The position numbers and the translations under genes are program-made. A DNA stretch of 64,000 bases from NCBI GenBank assembly GCA_021414365.1, contig JAIOOR010000003.1, forward strand, positions 1 to 64,000, given 5' to 3'. Numbering within the stretch: position 1 is the first letter of the stretch; the number at the start of each line of letters is the position of its first letter. This DNA comes from Nitrosarchaeum sp. (GTDB lineage: Archaea > Thermoproteota > Nitrososphaeria > Nitrososphaerales > Nitrosopumilaceae). The notes below the pieces were generated by a model. It saw only the letters and a list, made by a program, of their open reading frames with translations. It made no database searches and was not told where the DNA came from. Positions 10,045-17,777 of the stretch are shown here, in pieces.

Positions 10045-10271
10045 GAATAGGTCTTTTTGGATTTTTATTCACAATGTGGATATTGATTCTTGGAGGTGGA
10101 GGAGTTCTTGTGATGATCTTAGGTCCACTTACCATCTCCGGCTATGGTGATTTTGATTTTTTAATTGCTTCTATAATTAAAGCGATTATTGCAATCATTC
10201 TAGTAATAATTTGGATATTGATATTATCAAAATTAAAGAATTGGATCTTTAAAAAAGAAATTAAATTCTAA
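10041..10271 (+). CDS. Small two-helix membrane protein of unknown function
   Basis: 76-residue protein starting with TTG and overlapping the end of the sugar-phosphate transferase gene by 4 bp, so it is probably translationally coupled. Two long hydrophobic stretches (about residues 5-30 and 42-66) are separated by a short acidic/polar loop with DFDF and end in a basic cytosolic tail (KLKNWIFKKEIKF). No family is recognised. Its position suggests an accessory membrane protein to the glycosyl phosphate transferase. The stop overlaps the stop of the convergent acyltransferase gene by 4 bp. Confidence 0.75.
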   Translation: MRIGLFGFLFTMWILILGGGGVLVMILGPLTISGYGDFDFLIASIIKAIIAIILVIIWILILSKLKNWIFKKEIKF

Positions 10272-10744
10272 CTTTCCATCCACTGTTTTTGTTTTTTATC
10301 ATATTCTTTACGGGTATATCTTATTGTAGCTGGTACTCCAATCACCACCGAATCTTCAGGAACATCTCTGGTCACCACAGCACCCATGGCAACAACACTG
10401 TTCTTTCCAATCTTTACTCCTGCTTTGATGACTGCTCGAGCTCCAATTATTGCATTATCTTCTATAATGACTCCGATCATTTTATCACACATTGGATAAG
10501 GATCATTTGTTAATACGGCAGCAGGTCCAATGAATACATTTTTCCCTATTCTTGAAAGAGGTGGGATATATGCTTGCCCTTCTATCTTTGTATTCTCTCC
10601 AATTTTTACATTATAGTCAATATGCACCAATGAACCAATCTTTACATTGTTTCCAATCTCAACATTATCGCCAATATATGAAAAATGCCAAATCTTCACA
10701 TTATCTCCAATTTTTGCTTTTTCTGAAATATAATTAGTTACCAA
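10268..10744 (-). CDS. Hexapeptide-repeat acyltransferase, WlbB-like
   Basis: Left-handed beta-helix acetyltransferase of 158 residues. Repeats of the [IV]-G-x-N-[VC]-x-I pattern run through most of the protein (IGDNVKIWHF, IGDNVEIGNNVKIGSLVHI, IGENTKIEG, IGKNVFIGPAAVLTND, IEDNAIIGARAVIKAGVKIGKN). The C-terminal GAVVTRDVPEDSVVIGVPATIRYTRK is typical of sugar N-acetyltransferases of the WlbB/DdhA group. It probably acetylates an amino sugar nucleotide. Last gene of a four-gene operon with an aminotransferase, a Gfo/Idh dehydrogenase and a Trm112-like protein, which is the set of activities needed for a 2,3-diacetamido-type sugar, though the exact product is not decided by sequence. Confidence 0.85.
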   Translation of the reverse strand: MVTNYISEKAKIGDNVKIWHFSYIGDNVEIGNNVKIGSLVHIDYNVKIGENTKIEGQAYIPPLSRIGKNVFIGPAAVLTNDPYPMCDKMIGVIIEDNAIIGARAVIKAGVKIGKNSVVAMGAVVTRDVPEDSVVIGVPATIRYTRKEYDKKQKQWMES

Positions 10745-10749
10745 CTAGA

Positions 10750-11019
10750 TCACAAATGCCATGGATTTGCTTTAGTAATAATTTTTTCAGGTAAATTTTT
10801 CTTGTTGTTTGAAAGAAATTCAATCTCTTGTTCTTTATTTCTTAATTCATCTGGTAGCATTATTGGTATTTCCTCAATAATGGGATAAAATCTAGAACAT
10901 TTGGAACAAAATAACGCCCCTTCAGAGATGACATTATTTTTTTCATTAATTTCATATAATTCTAATGGGTAATTCTTGTCTATTGGACAGGCCAAAATAT
11001 CTATCATTGATTTATTCAT
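10750..11019 (-). CDS. Trm112-like zinc-ribbon protein
   Basis: 89-residue protein with the Trm112/YcaR pattern: C11-P near the N-terminus in ILACPID, a second Cys pair C38-SK-C41 in FCSKCSRFYPIIEEIPIMLP, and the conserved I-P-x-M-L-P stretch. Trm112 proteins in archaea and eukaryotes are small activators of methyltransferases acting on tRNA, rRNA or release factor; in bacteria similar proteins often sit in lipid or sugar gene clusters. Its start overlaps the end of the Gfo/Idh gene by 4 bp. The operon context suggests a sugar-pathway role, but a general methyltransferase-activator role is equally possible. Confidence 0.8.
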   Translation of the reverse strand: MNKSMIDILACPIDKNYPLELYEINEKNNVISEGALFCSKCSRFYPIIEEIPIMLPDELRNKEQEIEFLSNNKKNLPEKIITKANPWHL

Positions 11020-11951
11020 TTTAAATCCAGATAAATTGGAATTCCCTTCTGACTAGATAAAAGTGCCGCTTCTGCTATTTTCGTTACATTGACTGCTTGC
11101 TGCGATTTTACAACCAGTTCGTTTTTTCCTTCTATAGCTCCCAAAAAACTTTGAATTTCTAATAATAATGGCTCTTGTTTTTCATTACGTGGGATTTCAG
11201 TTTCTTCTTTTCTCTCTACTTTTACTTCTTGAGAAATAAAATCTGATGTAATTATTGCATCAGTACATACAGCAGTAAATGTTCTTACTCTTTTTGGTGT
11301 TATCCAATTTGATGAAATAATTGCAACTTTGTCATTTTTATATCCTAACATTATGCTTGCAAAATCTTCATGTTCATGATTTATTCTTCCTGATCTAGCA
11401 AAAACTACCTGAGGAGTATCATCAAACAACCAATTTGCAGTATCAATATCATGTACAGAAGTATCATAAATTATTCCAACGTCTTTGATGTGTAATGGCA
11501 TTCTATTTTCACGATGAAATTCAAGCATTACCAATTCTCCAAACTTTTTCTCTTTGACAAATTTCTTCACGATATCTACTGCAGGATTAAAGCGCTCAAT
11601 ATATCCACATGTTAGAATCACCTTATTTTTTTCCGCTAATTCTGAAATTCTTTGACCATCTTCTGACTTGTATGTCATCGGTTTTTCTACAAATACATGT
11701 TTTTTTGCTTCAAGTAATTTTGTTGCAATTGTTGTATGAGTTGAGGTAGGCGTCACAACAAAAGCCCCATCAAATTCCTCAGACTGAATCATATCATCCA
11801 AATTATTATAGTGATTTACTGAATATTTCTCTCCATATTCCTTACTTCTTTGAGCATCTGTATCACAAACTGCAGAAAGTACTCCTAATTGAGATAATAT
11901 TCTTGTATGATTTTTACCCCAACCACCTGTACCTATTTGAACAATTTTCAT
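11016..11951 (-). CDS. Gfo/Idh/MocA-family NAD(P)-dependent dehydrogenase
   Basis: 311-residue oxidoreductase. The N-terminal Rossmann fold is marked by VQIGTGGWGKNHTRIL; the motif VEKPMTY carries the conserved Lys-Pro of the family and GYIERFNPAV the following active-site segment. The C-terminal alpha/beta domain contains HDIDTANWLF, with the catalytic-type His in D-x-x-V-H-D-I-D. Members of the WlbA/WbpB branch oxidise UDP-N-acetylglucosaminuronate at C3, and the neighbouring acetyltransferase and aminotransferase fit such a pathway. It overlaps the Trm112-like gene and follows ilvE-like by one base. Confidence 0.86.
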   Translation of the reverse strand: MKIVQIGTGGWGKNHTRILSQLGVLSAVCDTDAQRSKEYGEKYSVNHYNNLDDMIQSEEFDGAFVVTPTSTHTTIATKLLEAKKHVFVEKPMTYKSEDGQRISELAEKNKVILTCGYIERFNPAVDIVKKFVKEKKFGELVMLEFHRENRMPLHIKDVGIIYDTSVHDIDTANWLFDDTPQVVFARSGRINHEHEDFASIMLGYKNDKVAIISSNWITPKRVRTFTAVCTDAIITSDFISQEVKVERKEETEIPRNEKQEPLLLEIQSFLGAIEGKNELVVKSQQAVNVTKIAEAALLSSQKGIPIYLDLK

Positions 11952-12869
11952 TTAATACACCGCTGTTAACCAGTGTGAGTAATTTTGGTTTTTGTTCATT
12001 ACTATATCCGTATACTCACCCATCATTTTTTTGGTGATATCTCCAGGCTTACCGTTGGAAATTTTTTTACCATCCATTGAAATTATTGGTGTTATTTCAG
12101 CAGCAGTACCAGTAAGAAAAATTTCATCAGAAATTTCCAATTCACTTCTTGCAATTTCAGTTTCTATTACATCTATGTCTAAATCGCTTGCAATTTTAAT
12201 AATTGCATCACGTGTAATTCCATTCAAAGCTGAAGATGATAACGGCGGCGTAATTAATTGACCTTCTCTTACAATGAAGATATTTTCACCTGGTGCTTCA
12301 CTAACATTTCCATTATGATCTAGTAGAATTGCTTCATCAAATCCATTTCTTTTTGCTTCTTGAGTTGCTATGATTGAATTAAGGTAATTACCTCCCATCT
12401 TTGCTTGAGGAGGTGTTGACATATCTGAAAATTTTCTCCATGATACAACACATGCAGTAATTCCATTTTTGTTAAATAAATCACCAAATGGAAATGTGAA
12501 AATTGCTACATTAGTTGGCGCCTTTTCTGTTACGTGTAAATTTATCCCATAATCTCCTACAAAATAAAATGGTCTTATGTAACACGATTTTTTTATTTTA
12601 TTTTTTTTACAAATCCCAATTATTGCATCACTAATAATTTTATCTGAAAAATTTAGTGATATGTTATAAAATTGTCCAGATCTTCTAAATCGTTCAATAT
12701 GCTCATCTAATCTAAAAACAAAAAGATTTGTTCCATTCCAATATGCTCGTATTCCTTCAAAAACCGATGTTCCATAATGAATTGCATGAGTTGTAATGGA
12801 AACATTTGCCTTGTCTAAAGTTACAAATTTTCCATCAAACCAAACATATTTTGAAAGAGGCAGTCCCAT
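11952..12869 (-). CDS. ilvE: Class IV PLP aminotransferase (branched-chain amino acid aminotransferase-like)
   Basis: 305-residue fold-type IV aminotransferase. N-terminal WFDGKFVTLDKANVSITTHAIHYG and SVFEGIRAYW are typical of IlvE. The PLP lysine sits in AKMGGNYLNSI, and GFDEAILLDHNGNVSEAPGENIFIV plus LNGITRDAII complete the signature. The expected role is the last step of Leu/Ile/Val synthesis with glutamate as amino donor. It is the first gene of the operon that continues into sugar-type genes; the one-base spacing to the Gfo/Idh gene implies co-transcription, which is unusual for a BCAT, so another acceptor cannot be excluded. Confidence 0.88.
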   Translation of the reverse strand: MGLPLSKYVWFDGKFVTLDKANVSITTHAIHYGTSVFEGIRAYWNGTNLFVFRLDEHIERFRRSGQFYNISLNFSDKIISDAIIGICKKNKIKKSCYIRPFYFVGDYGINLHVTEKAPTNVAIFTFPFGDLFNKNGITACVVSWRKFSDMSTPPQAKMGGNYLNSIIATQEAKRNGFDEAILLDHNGNVSEAPGENIFIVREGQLITPPLSSSALNGITRDAIIKIASDLDIDVIETEIARSELEISDEIFLTGTAAEITPIISMDGKKISNGKPGDITKKMMGEYTDIVMNKNQNYSHWLTAVY

Positions 12870-13220
12870 AAAAAATCTCAGTTGTATCAGTAATTAATCT
12901 ATTCTGGAACTCTGTTTTATGATATTTTCTCTAGAGTCTCAATTTAGTGCATTTTCTGATTATTTTATTTAACAAGATGATGAAATCTGAAGATATTTTG
13001 AATAATTCTAATTTTCATAATGATTTTGATTTTAATGATTTTCAATAATTTAGAAAATATGAATTTGAAGAAAAAAATACTCAAAATATAGATCTGATTC
13101 TGATCAAAAATCATTTTTTTCTTTTTCAAAATGTTTTAAAATTGTATTCTCAACATCACCCATTTTGTGTAATTTTTTTAATTTCACCTGTAGAAATCCA
13201 AGTGAATTGTAGTTTTAATT
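12870..13220. other. AT-rich intergenic region
   Basis: About 350 bp with no convincing gene. It holds the ilvE-like promoter on the minus strand and the promoter of the short Lys/Ala peptide gene on the plus strand. A 24-codon ATG frame beginning at 12976 is mostly Asn, Asp and Phe, as AT-rich noise would give, and was not called. Confidence 0.6.
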
Positions 13221-13280
13221 ATGGCAGCAAAGAAAAAAGCAGCAGCTAAAACAACCAAAAAGGCTTCAAAAAAGAAATAA
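13221..13280 (+). CDS. 19-residue Lys/Ala-rich basic peptide
   Basis: Short open frame whose product MAAKKKAAAKTTKKASKKK has nine Lys and six Ala in 19 residues, resembling histone H1 C-terminal repeats or the basic tails of archaeal chromatin and ribosomal proteins. Support for it being real: the codons are locally GC-rich against very AT-rich flanks, it starts with ATG in an isolated intergenic region, and its stop codon sits in the loop of a strong hairpin followed by a T-run, as a dedicated terminator would be. A nucleic-acid-binding role is inferred from charge only. It could instead be the 5' marker of a small RNA. Confidence 0.55.
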   Translation: MAAKKKAAAKTTKKASKKK

Positions 13281-13293
13281 ACTTTTGAAGCTT
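13261..13293 (+). terminator. Hairpin with T-rich tail after the Lys/Ala peptide gene
   Basis: Inverted repeat GCTTCAAAA (13263-13271) and TTTTGAAGC (13283-13291), extendable by two further pairs, with an 11-nt loop that contains the TAA stop. It is followed by GTTTTATTTTTTATATTTTATTTTTC. The hairpin plus T-tract is consistent with transcription termination for the upstream mini-gene and possibly for the convergent nucleotidyltransferase gene. Confidence 0.6.
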
Positions 13294-13347
13294 GTTTTAT
13301 TTTTTATATTTTATTTTTCATATCTTAAACTCTATTTTCTAAATATT

Positions 13348-13947
13348 CTAGGACCATCCATCTTTTGGAAATTTCATCCCAAAAACTCGGGTTGTTTTGT
13401 CTTCTGATCCTGAAAATTGTTTGATTATTTCCCAATTTTCCTCAATAATTCTCGCAACACTTTCTGGAACATCCTGTTTCCAATTTGATTCTCTTCCTAA
13501 TGCTGAATTATAGAGACTTTCTTTGACAGCAGCTGCGGATAGAATCCTTCTTTGTCCTACTTTTGGTTTTAATCTGTATATTTTGAGCATATATCCCTCA
13601 GCTTTATCTCCAGTATATGAAAAAAAATCCCCATATACTCCTTTGAGAATCTGTTTACGTAATTCCCAAGATTTAAGTGATAATAATGGCGGCATGTATT
13701 TTTTAAAAGGCGCAAAAAATGAATAATCATCAGTAACTAAAACAGAATCTCCAAAAATCGATGTAATCATTTTTTTCCGAATCTCAAAACTAAACGGAAA
13801 GCTTCTACTATTGATTTCTTTTTCACCTGATTTAAAAACTACAGGCATAATTTTTACAATATCTGCATTATTTTTTAACTCATTAATTATTTCGACATGT
13901 GCATTAGTTACAGGATTAAGATGAGCAAGATAAAGTGCAGTTATCAA
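13348..13947 (-). CDS. Nucleotidyltransferase-fold protein (NMNAT/PPAT-like)
   Basis: 199-residue protein with a nucleotidylyl transferase start: TALYLAHLNPVTNAHVEII resembles the family (H/T)-x-G-H signature region, with T-N-A-H in place of G-H-x-G-H. A later RILSAAAVKESLYNSA resembles the I-S-[ST]-T-x-[IV]-R phosphate-binding motif. The likely chemistry is adenylyl or cytidylyl transfer, but both motifs are degenerate, so the substrate cannot be named and loss of activity is possible. Monocistronic, convergent with the Lys/Ala peptide gene and upstream of tRNA-Pro on the same strand. Confidence 0.7.
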   Translation of the reverse strand: MITALYLAHLNPVTNAHVEIINELKNNADIVKIMPVVFKSGEKEINSRSFPFSFEIRKKMITSIFGDSVLVTDDYSFFAPFKKYMPPLLSLKSWELRKQILKGVYGDFFSYTGDKAEGYMLKIYRLKPKVGQRRILSAAAVKESLYNSALGRESNWKQDVPESVARIIEENWEIIKQFSGSEDKTTRVFGMKFPKDGWS

Positions 13948-13999
13948 CTATGTTAACTAATAAAATGTCATATTTCAATGATTGAATTTCTCAAAATAT

Positions 14000-14072
14000 G
14001 GGGACGATGGGATTTGAACCCATGACCTCCAGCACCCGAGGCTGGCAGTATGCCAAGCTAACCTACGTCCCC
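14000..14072 (-). tRNA. tRNA-Pro(CGG)
   Basis: Minus-strand cloverleaf with acceptor GGGGACG/CGTCCCC, anticodon stem CCAGC/GCTGG around loop CTCGGGT (anticodon CGG), and T-arm ATGGG/CCCAT with loop TTCAAAT. Discriminator is A73. CCA is not encoded. Confidence 0.92.
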
Positions 14073-14117
14073 CACATGTGAGAACAATTCGAAGATTTTA
14101 TTTCTTTAAAAATTTGA

Positions 14118-14963
14118 TTAACCGTACGATTCGTATTTTACTTGGAAGTTTCCGTCTGGACCCTTATCATGTTCTGTGATGAAACCTTTTGGCTTTAAGA
14201 AATCCATTACACCATCAATTGTTCCTTGCCAACCACAAACGTAAAACATTGTATTCTCTTTAGTGATTTTATCACCAATCAATTCTTCTAATGGTGAAAT
14301 TCCAGCTTCTCTTGGTCTGAGAAATGTTTCAACTCTTCCAACCTGACCTGCCCAAGATCTGTTAAACCATTCCTGTGGTCTACTAATAGCTGCTCTGTAT
14401 TTGAAATTCCATTCATCTTTCCCTCTTCGTTTACTTTCATCTTCCAATTCTGTTAGTAATTCTTTGTAACTCAACTCATCAACATAACTTGCTCCATGAA
14501 GAACAATTATTTCTCTTTTATCTCCAACAGCATGAAGGTGTTGTGCAAAACTTACAAATGGTGCAAGACCTGTTCCTCCACCAATACAAATAATTCTTCT
14601 TTTATCAGGTTCACCATTTGGTAGAGTTTCATTTATCAAAAGTGCCCTACCCGTAGGTTTTAACCATAAAATTTCATCGCCTTCTTTTGCATTGAATAAC
14701 TGAGTTGTCAATCTGCCTGGAAGTGGCTTTCTTACCCATCTAATTACAAGTTCAATATACTTTCTATTTTCAGGATGCGATGCAATGGAATATGCTCTTC
14801 TAACAATTTTTCCACCTTCAGTAGGATTCGGTAATCCCAATGTGATAAATTGACCAGCTTGATATTCTGGAACTGGACCATCTTTTGGTACTAATCTGAT
14901 AATTACAAGATCTTCTTTGAGCAATTGTACATAAGTGATAGTTGCTTTGTTATCTACTACCAT
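14118..14963 (-). CDS. FNR-type ferredoxin/flavodoxin-NAD(P)H reductase 1
   Basis: 281-residue FAD- and NAD(P)-binding reductase predicted to exchange electrons between ferredoxin and NAD(P)H. FAD domain: QAGQFITLGLP and the R-x-Y-S motif RRAYSIASHP. NAD(P) domain: GGGTGLAPFVSFAQHL, VLHGASYVDELSYKELL, and the C-terminal CGWQGTIDGVMDFL in place of the usual C-G-x-x-x-M. A closely related paralogue is encoded at 25431-26270, and two ferredoxins at 1.9-3.1 kb are plausible partners. It lies alone between tRNA-Pro and tRNA-Ala. Confidence 0.9.
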   Translation of the reverse strand: MVVDNKATITYVQLLKEDLVIIRLVPKDGPVPEYQAGQFITLGLPNPTEGGKIVRRAYSIASHPENRKYIELVIRWVRKPLPGRLTTQLFNAKEGDEILWLKPTGRALLINETLPNGEPDKRRIICIGGGTGLAPFVSFAQHLHAVGDKREIIVLHGASYVDELSYKELLTELEDESKRRGKDEWNFKYRAAISRPQEWFNRSWAGQVGRVETFLRPREAGISPLEELIGDKITKENTMFYVCGWQGTIDGVMDFLKPKGFITEHDKGPDGNFQVKYESYG

Positions 14964-15088
14964 AACGTTACATCCATCTTAATTATGGTTAAATATCTTG
15001 TGTTAATTTCATACTTGAATTTAGTCTTAAACCGCTAAACGTTAATAACCAATTTGAAAAATGGTATTCGATCAGTTTACTGATTATT

Positions 15089-15162
15089 GGGCCGATCGTC
15101 TAGTCTGGTAGGATGGGTGCATGGCATGCATCAGATCGAGGGTTCAAATCCCTTTCGGTCCA
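15089..15162 (+). tRNA. tRNA-Ala(GGC)
   Basis: Acceptor GGGCCGA/TCGGTCC contains the G3-U70 wobble pair that identifies alanine tRNAs. Anticodon stem GGTGC/GCATC encloses loop ATGGCAT (anticodon GGC), and the T-arm is AGGGTTCAAATCCCT. Discriminator A73. The last 19 nt overlap, antisense, the 3' end of the HEAT-repeat gene. Confidence 0.93.
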
Positions 15163-15698
15163 CTCTTTTTTACATTTACAAGTAGCCTTTCCAATTCAGA
15201 ATCTTTTTCTCTAAACATTTCTTTGATTTTGTCTTCTGATAATGAATACCCAAGATTAATTGTTGCCTGTAATGCACTTTTTCTAACTTCTAAATTAGAA
15301 TCATACAAACAATTATGAATTACATCTTTTGCTTGTTTTGCTTTGAGATAACCTAATGCACCTAACGCGCAAGCTCTCACCATGGAACTTTGATCATTTG
15401 TAAGTTTGATTATTTCTGGTATTGCATTACAATCATTTCTATTTGCTAATACCAATGATGCATACCCTTTGATGTTTTTATTTTGAGATCTCAAACTATT
15501 TATCAATAAATCTGAAATTTCATTTTCATTTAATACCAGTGCACTAAATGCTTCACCTCTCACTTTAATATCATCGTCATCTAATTTTGAAATTATTTTT
15601 TGTATGATTTCGGTGTTTTTCGTAGAAGAATGAGACTCTAAGATTTTGATTTTTTCTTCAACAGTTCCAAGATCTAAAATTTCTTTAATATTTCTCAT
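15144..15698 (-). CDS. HEAT-repeat protein
   Basis: 184-residue alpha-solenoid protein with about five HEAT/PBS-lyase-like repeats: units such as DDDDIKVRGEAFSALVLNE, NKNIKGYASLVLANRND, QSSMVRACALGALGYLK and NLEVRKSALQATINLG show the spaced hydrophobic, Arg and Ala pattern. These are binding scaffolds; the partner is unknown. I chose ATG 15698 (MRNIKEILD); a TTG at 15719 adds seven residues. The stop at 15144-15146 lies inside the antisense of tRNA-Ala, so the last codons are constrained by tRNA structure. Confidence 0.82.
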   Translation of the reverse strand: MRNIKEILDLGTVEEKIKILESHSSTKNTEIIQKIISKLDDDDIKVRGEAFSALVLNENEISDLLINSLRSQNKNIKGYASLVLANRNDCNAIPEIIKLTNDQSSMVRACALGALGYLKAKQAKDVIHNCLYDSNLEVRKSALQATINLGYSLSEDKIKEMFREKDSELERLLVNVKKSGPKGI

Positions 15699-15784
15699 AT
15701 TATTGATTAAAATGACCAAATCTAGTTAATAATGGTTCAATATTTTTCATAAAACTTCCTATGAATCAAAAAATATCTTTTAGC

Positions 15785-15795
15785 TTTAAATTATC
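15785..15795 (+). promoter_or_regulatory. TATA element of alba
   Basis: TAGCTTTAAAT (from 15781) is identical in 11 bases to the BRE/TATA element of both ferredoxin promoters, and TTTAAAT begins exactly 30 nt before the ATG at 15815. This spacing decides the alba start in favour of 15815 over the upstream in-frame ATG at 15761, which lies before the TATA box. Confidence 0.75.
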
Positions 15796-15814
15796 GTTAA
15801 ATACCGAATCACTC

Positions 15815-16099
15815 ATGTCAAACGAATCCAGAAACACCATATTCATAGGTAAGAAACCATTGATGGCATATGTAACGTCAACGCTAATTCAACTGGCAAA
15901 CTTACCATCCGTCTACATCAAAGCTAGAGGTCTAAGCATCGGTCGTGCTGTGGATGTAGCTCAAATCATTGCAAGAAAGACAGAAAATGCTGGATACTCT
16001 ATTGGAGAAATCAAAATAGGCTCCGAATCATTAGAGTCACAAGACGGTAGAACCAGAAACGTTTCAACAATAGAAATTGAAGTAAAGAGAAACAGTTGA
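15815..16099 (+). CDS. albA: Chromatin protein Alba
   Basis: 94-residue DNA/RNA-binding chromatin protein. The N-terminal NTIFIGKKPLMAYVTSTLIQL contains the paired lysines that contact nucleic acid in Alba (Lys16 of Sulfolobus Alba is the acetylation site). VYIKARGLSIGRAVDVAQI is the conserved central segment, and IGSESLESQDGRTRNVSTIEI the C-terminal hairpin. The in-frame ATG at 15761 would add 18 residues not seen in Alba and lies upstream of the TATA box, so I reject it. This window has no histone gene apart from this chromatin protein. Confidence 0.96.
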   Translation: MSNESRNTIFIGKKPLMAYVTSTLIQLANLPSVYIKARGLSIGRAVDVAQIIARKTENAGYSIGEIKIGSESLESQDGRTRNVSTIEIEVKRNS

Positions 16100-16128
16100 T
16101 ATCTGTACTTTACTTGTAATTTTTTATT

Positions 16129-16995
16129 TTATTCTCTTTTTGAAAATCCATATTTCTTTTCTAGTTTTTGGAATTTTGGTAATTCCACCAAATCATTGAA
16201 CTGATCAAAATTCACAACTTTTTGTTTAAACTTTGCTGTCGTTCCTGATCTTTTTAATTCTTTTAAAATATTCATTGTTGCAAAAGTATTTGCAAATAAT
16301 ACTGAAAGTGGATATAGAATTATTTTAAATCCTAGTTTATGTAATGTCTCTGCAGAACTCATTGGAGTTGCACCACCCTCAATCATATTTGCAACAAGCG
16401 GTGCATTGATTGCTTTTCCTATGATCTTCATTTCTTCTATTGATCTTGGTGCCTCAATAAACACAGCATCTGCCCCTGTATTTTTATTTTGTAATCCACG
16501 TTCTATCGCTGCATCTAGTCCTTCAGTTGCTCTTGCATCTGTTCTTGCAACAATTATGAAATCTTTATTTTGTCGTGCATCTATTGCCGCACCTAATTTT
16601 TCTGTATATTCTTCCTGTGCTATGACTTCTTTTCCTTTCATATGTCCACATCTTTTAGGCCATCTTTGATCTTCTAGAAAAATTCCAGAAGCTCCTGCAG
16701 ATTCTAATTCTTTTACTAATTTCCAAACACTCAATGCATTTCCATATCCTGTGTCTGAATCTACTATTACTGGAACTGAAACTGCCCTGCAAATTCTTCT
16801 TGCATTGTCAAGAGTTTCTGTTGCTCCAATAAATCCATAATCTGGCATCCCGAATAATGTGGCTGAAGTTCCATAACCTGTCTGAAACATGGCTTCAAAT
16901 CCCACTTTTTCAGCAATTTTTGCTCCAATTGCATCATAAACTCCAGGAATAACAAGTGGTTTGTTTGCCTTTAACATCGCTTTCAAATTTTTCAT
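16129..16995 (-). CDS. Isocitrate lyase/PEP mutase superfamily enzyme (PrpB-like)
   Basis: 288-residue TIM-barrel C-C lyase. It shows the superfamily start P-G-V-Y-D-A-I-G-A-K-I-A, the metal-site stretch PVIVDSDTGYGNAL, the catalytic-loop cysteine motif KRCGH and the acidic IIVARTDARA and GADAVFIEAP segments. PrpB-type members cleave 2-methylisocitrate to pyruvate and succinate; others act as oxaloacetate decarboxylases or phosphonopyruvate hydrolases. K-R-C-G-H favours a lyase. No prpC or prpD neighbour is visible, so the substrate is undecided. Transcribed alone, convergent with alba. Confidence 0.83.
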   Translation of the reverse strand: MKNLKAMLKANKPLVIPGVYDAIGAKIAEKVGFEAMFQTGYGTSATLFGMPDYGFIGATETLDNARRICRAVSVPVIVDSDTGYGNALSVWKLVKELESAGASGIFLEDQRWPKRCGHMKGKEVIAQEEYTEKLGAAIDARQNKDFIIVARTDARATEGLDAAIERGLQNKNTGADAVFIEAPRSIEEMKIIGKAINAPLVANMIEGGATPMSSAETLHKLGFKIILYPLSVLFANTFATMNILKELKRSGTTAKFKQKVVNFDQFNDLVELPKFQKLEKKYGFSKRE

Positions 16996-17262
16996 GGTTT
17001 TACCTTATCTTTGAATTATTTATGATTTTAAAAATCATGCTGCAATATCAACATCTCTTGTCTTCTCGTTAATTTTATCTCCAACCAATGATTATTGAGC
17101 CAATAATGATTTTATTCGTAATAAAATTGGAATCAATCCTGTCCCATTTGATAACCTTGTAACTATGATAAACAGTATCTATGAACCAAATATCTTTGAT
17201 TTTTGTTCTCTAATAAGTGATGTTGAATCAAAAAAAGATTGATTTTTACTTTTCAAAAATAA

Positions 17263-17769
17263 TTATTCTATCTTGATCTCTTTTCCTTTCTTTACGTTTT
17301 TTTCATCTATTTTCTTTAATTCAGACTCTAGGAATTTTCTATATCTTTGAGTTTCCTCATTTGTCATATTGGCAAAATTAGAATTGAGAATTGAACCTAT
17401 TGCAAACATTTTCTCTAATAGATCCATCGCTACAAATCTTCCCACATTACCTAATCTAAAAAGGACATCTAATTGCTTTCTAATAATATCATTAATTTTG
17501 TCAACATCTTCTGCAGTTTCTTTTCCTTTTTTTGTTAGTTGATATTTACCCTCTTTAGTTTCTTCAATTAAACCTTCATCAAGTAATCTTCCTAATAATG
17601 GATAGATCAAACCGGGAGAAGGTTTCCATATACCGTTGCTTTGTTCTACTGCATAATCTATGATCTCTTTTCCGGTATGTGATTTATTTTTTAGTAATTC
17701 TAAAATAAAATATCTTGAAAATCCTCTAGGTACTGAACTTCCTACTCTCTGAAACCATTCAGAAATCAT
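17263..17769 (-). CDS. PadR-family transcriptional regulator
   Basis: 168-residue winged-helix regulator. The N-terminal domain RYFILELLKNKSHTGKEIIDYAVEQSNGIWKPSPGLIYPLLGRLLDEGLI is split across the window line but clearly PadR (shown motifs: PSPGLIYPLLGRL, GKYQLTKKG). A helical C-terminal dimerisation region ends in a Lys-rich tail. It is divergent from sdhA with about 95 bp between starts, so it may regulate itself and possibly succinate dehydrogenase. A near-palindrome lies just upstream of its start. Confidence 0.88.
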   Translation of the reverse strand: MISEWFQRVGSSVPRGFSRYFILELLKNKSHTGKEIIDYAVEQSNGIWKPSPGLIYPLLGRLLDEGLIEETKEGKYQLTKKGKETAEDVDKINDIIRKQLDVLFRLGNVGRFVAMDLLEKMFAIGSILNSNFANMTNEETQRYRKFLESELKKIDEKNVKKGKEIKIE

Positions 17770-17777
17770 ACATAATA

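Noticed and set aside
12976..13050. 24-codon ATG frame rich in Asn, Asp and Phe
   Set aside because: Composition is what AT-rich intergenic DNA gives by chance; no promoter spacing or family support.
15761..15814. 18-residue N-terminal extension of Alba
   Set aside because: The extension lies upstream of and across the TATA box, and Alba proteins start at the MSNESRN segment.
17040..17242. Protein-like reading on the plus strand ending ISDVESKKD, interrupted by a TGA near 17090
   Set aside because: No ATG long enough in frame, no recognised family, and only 25 codons after the sole ATG. It may be a decayed gene remnant, but AT-rich noise cannot be excluded.
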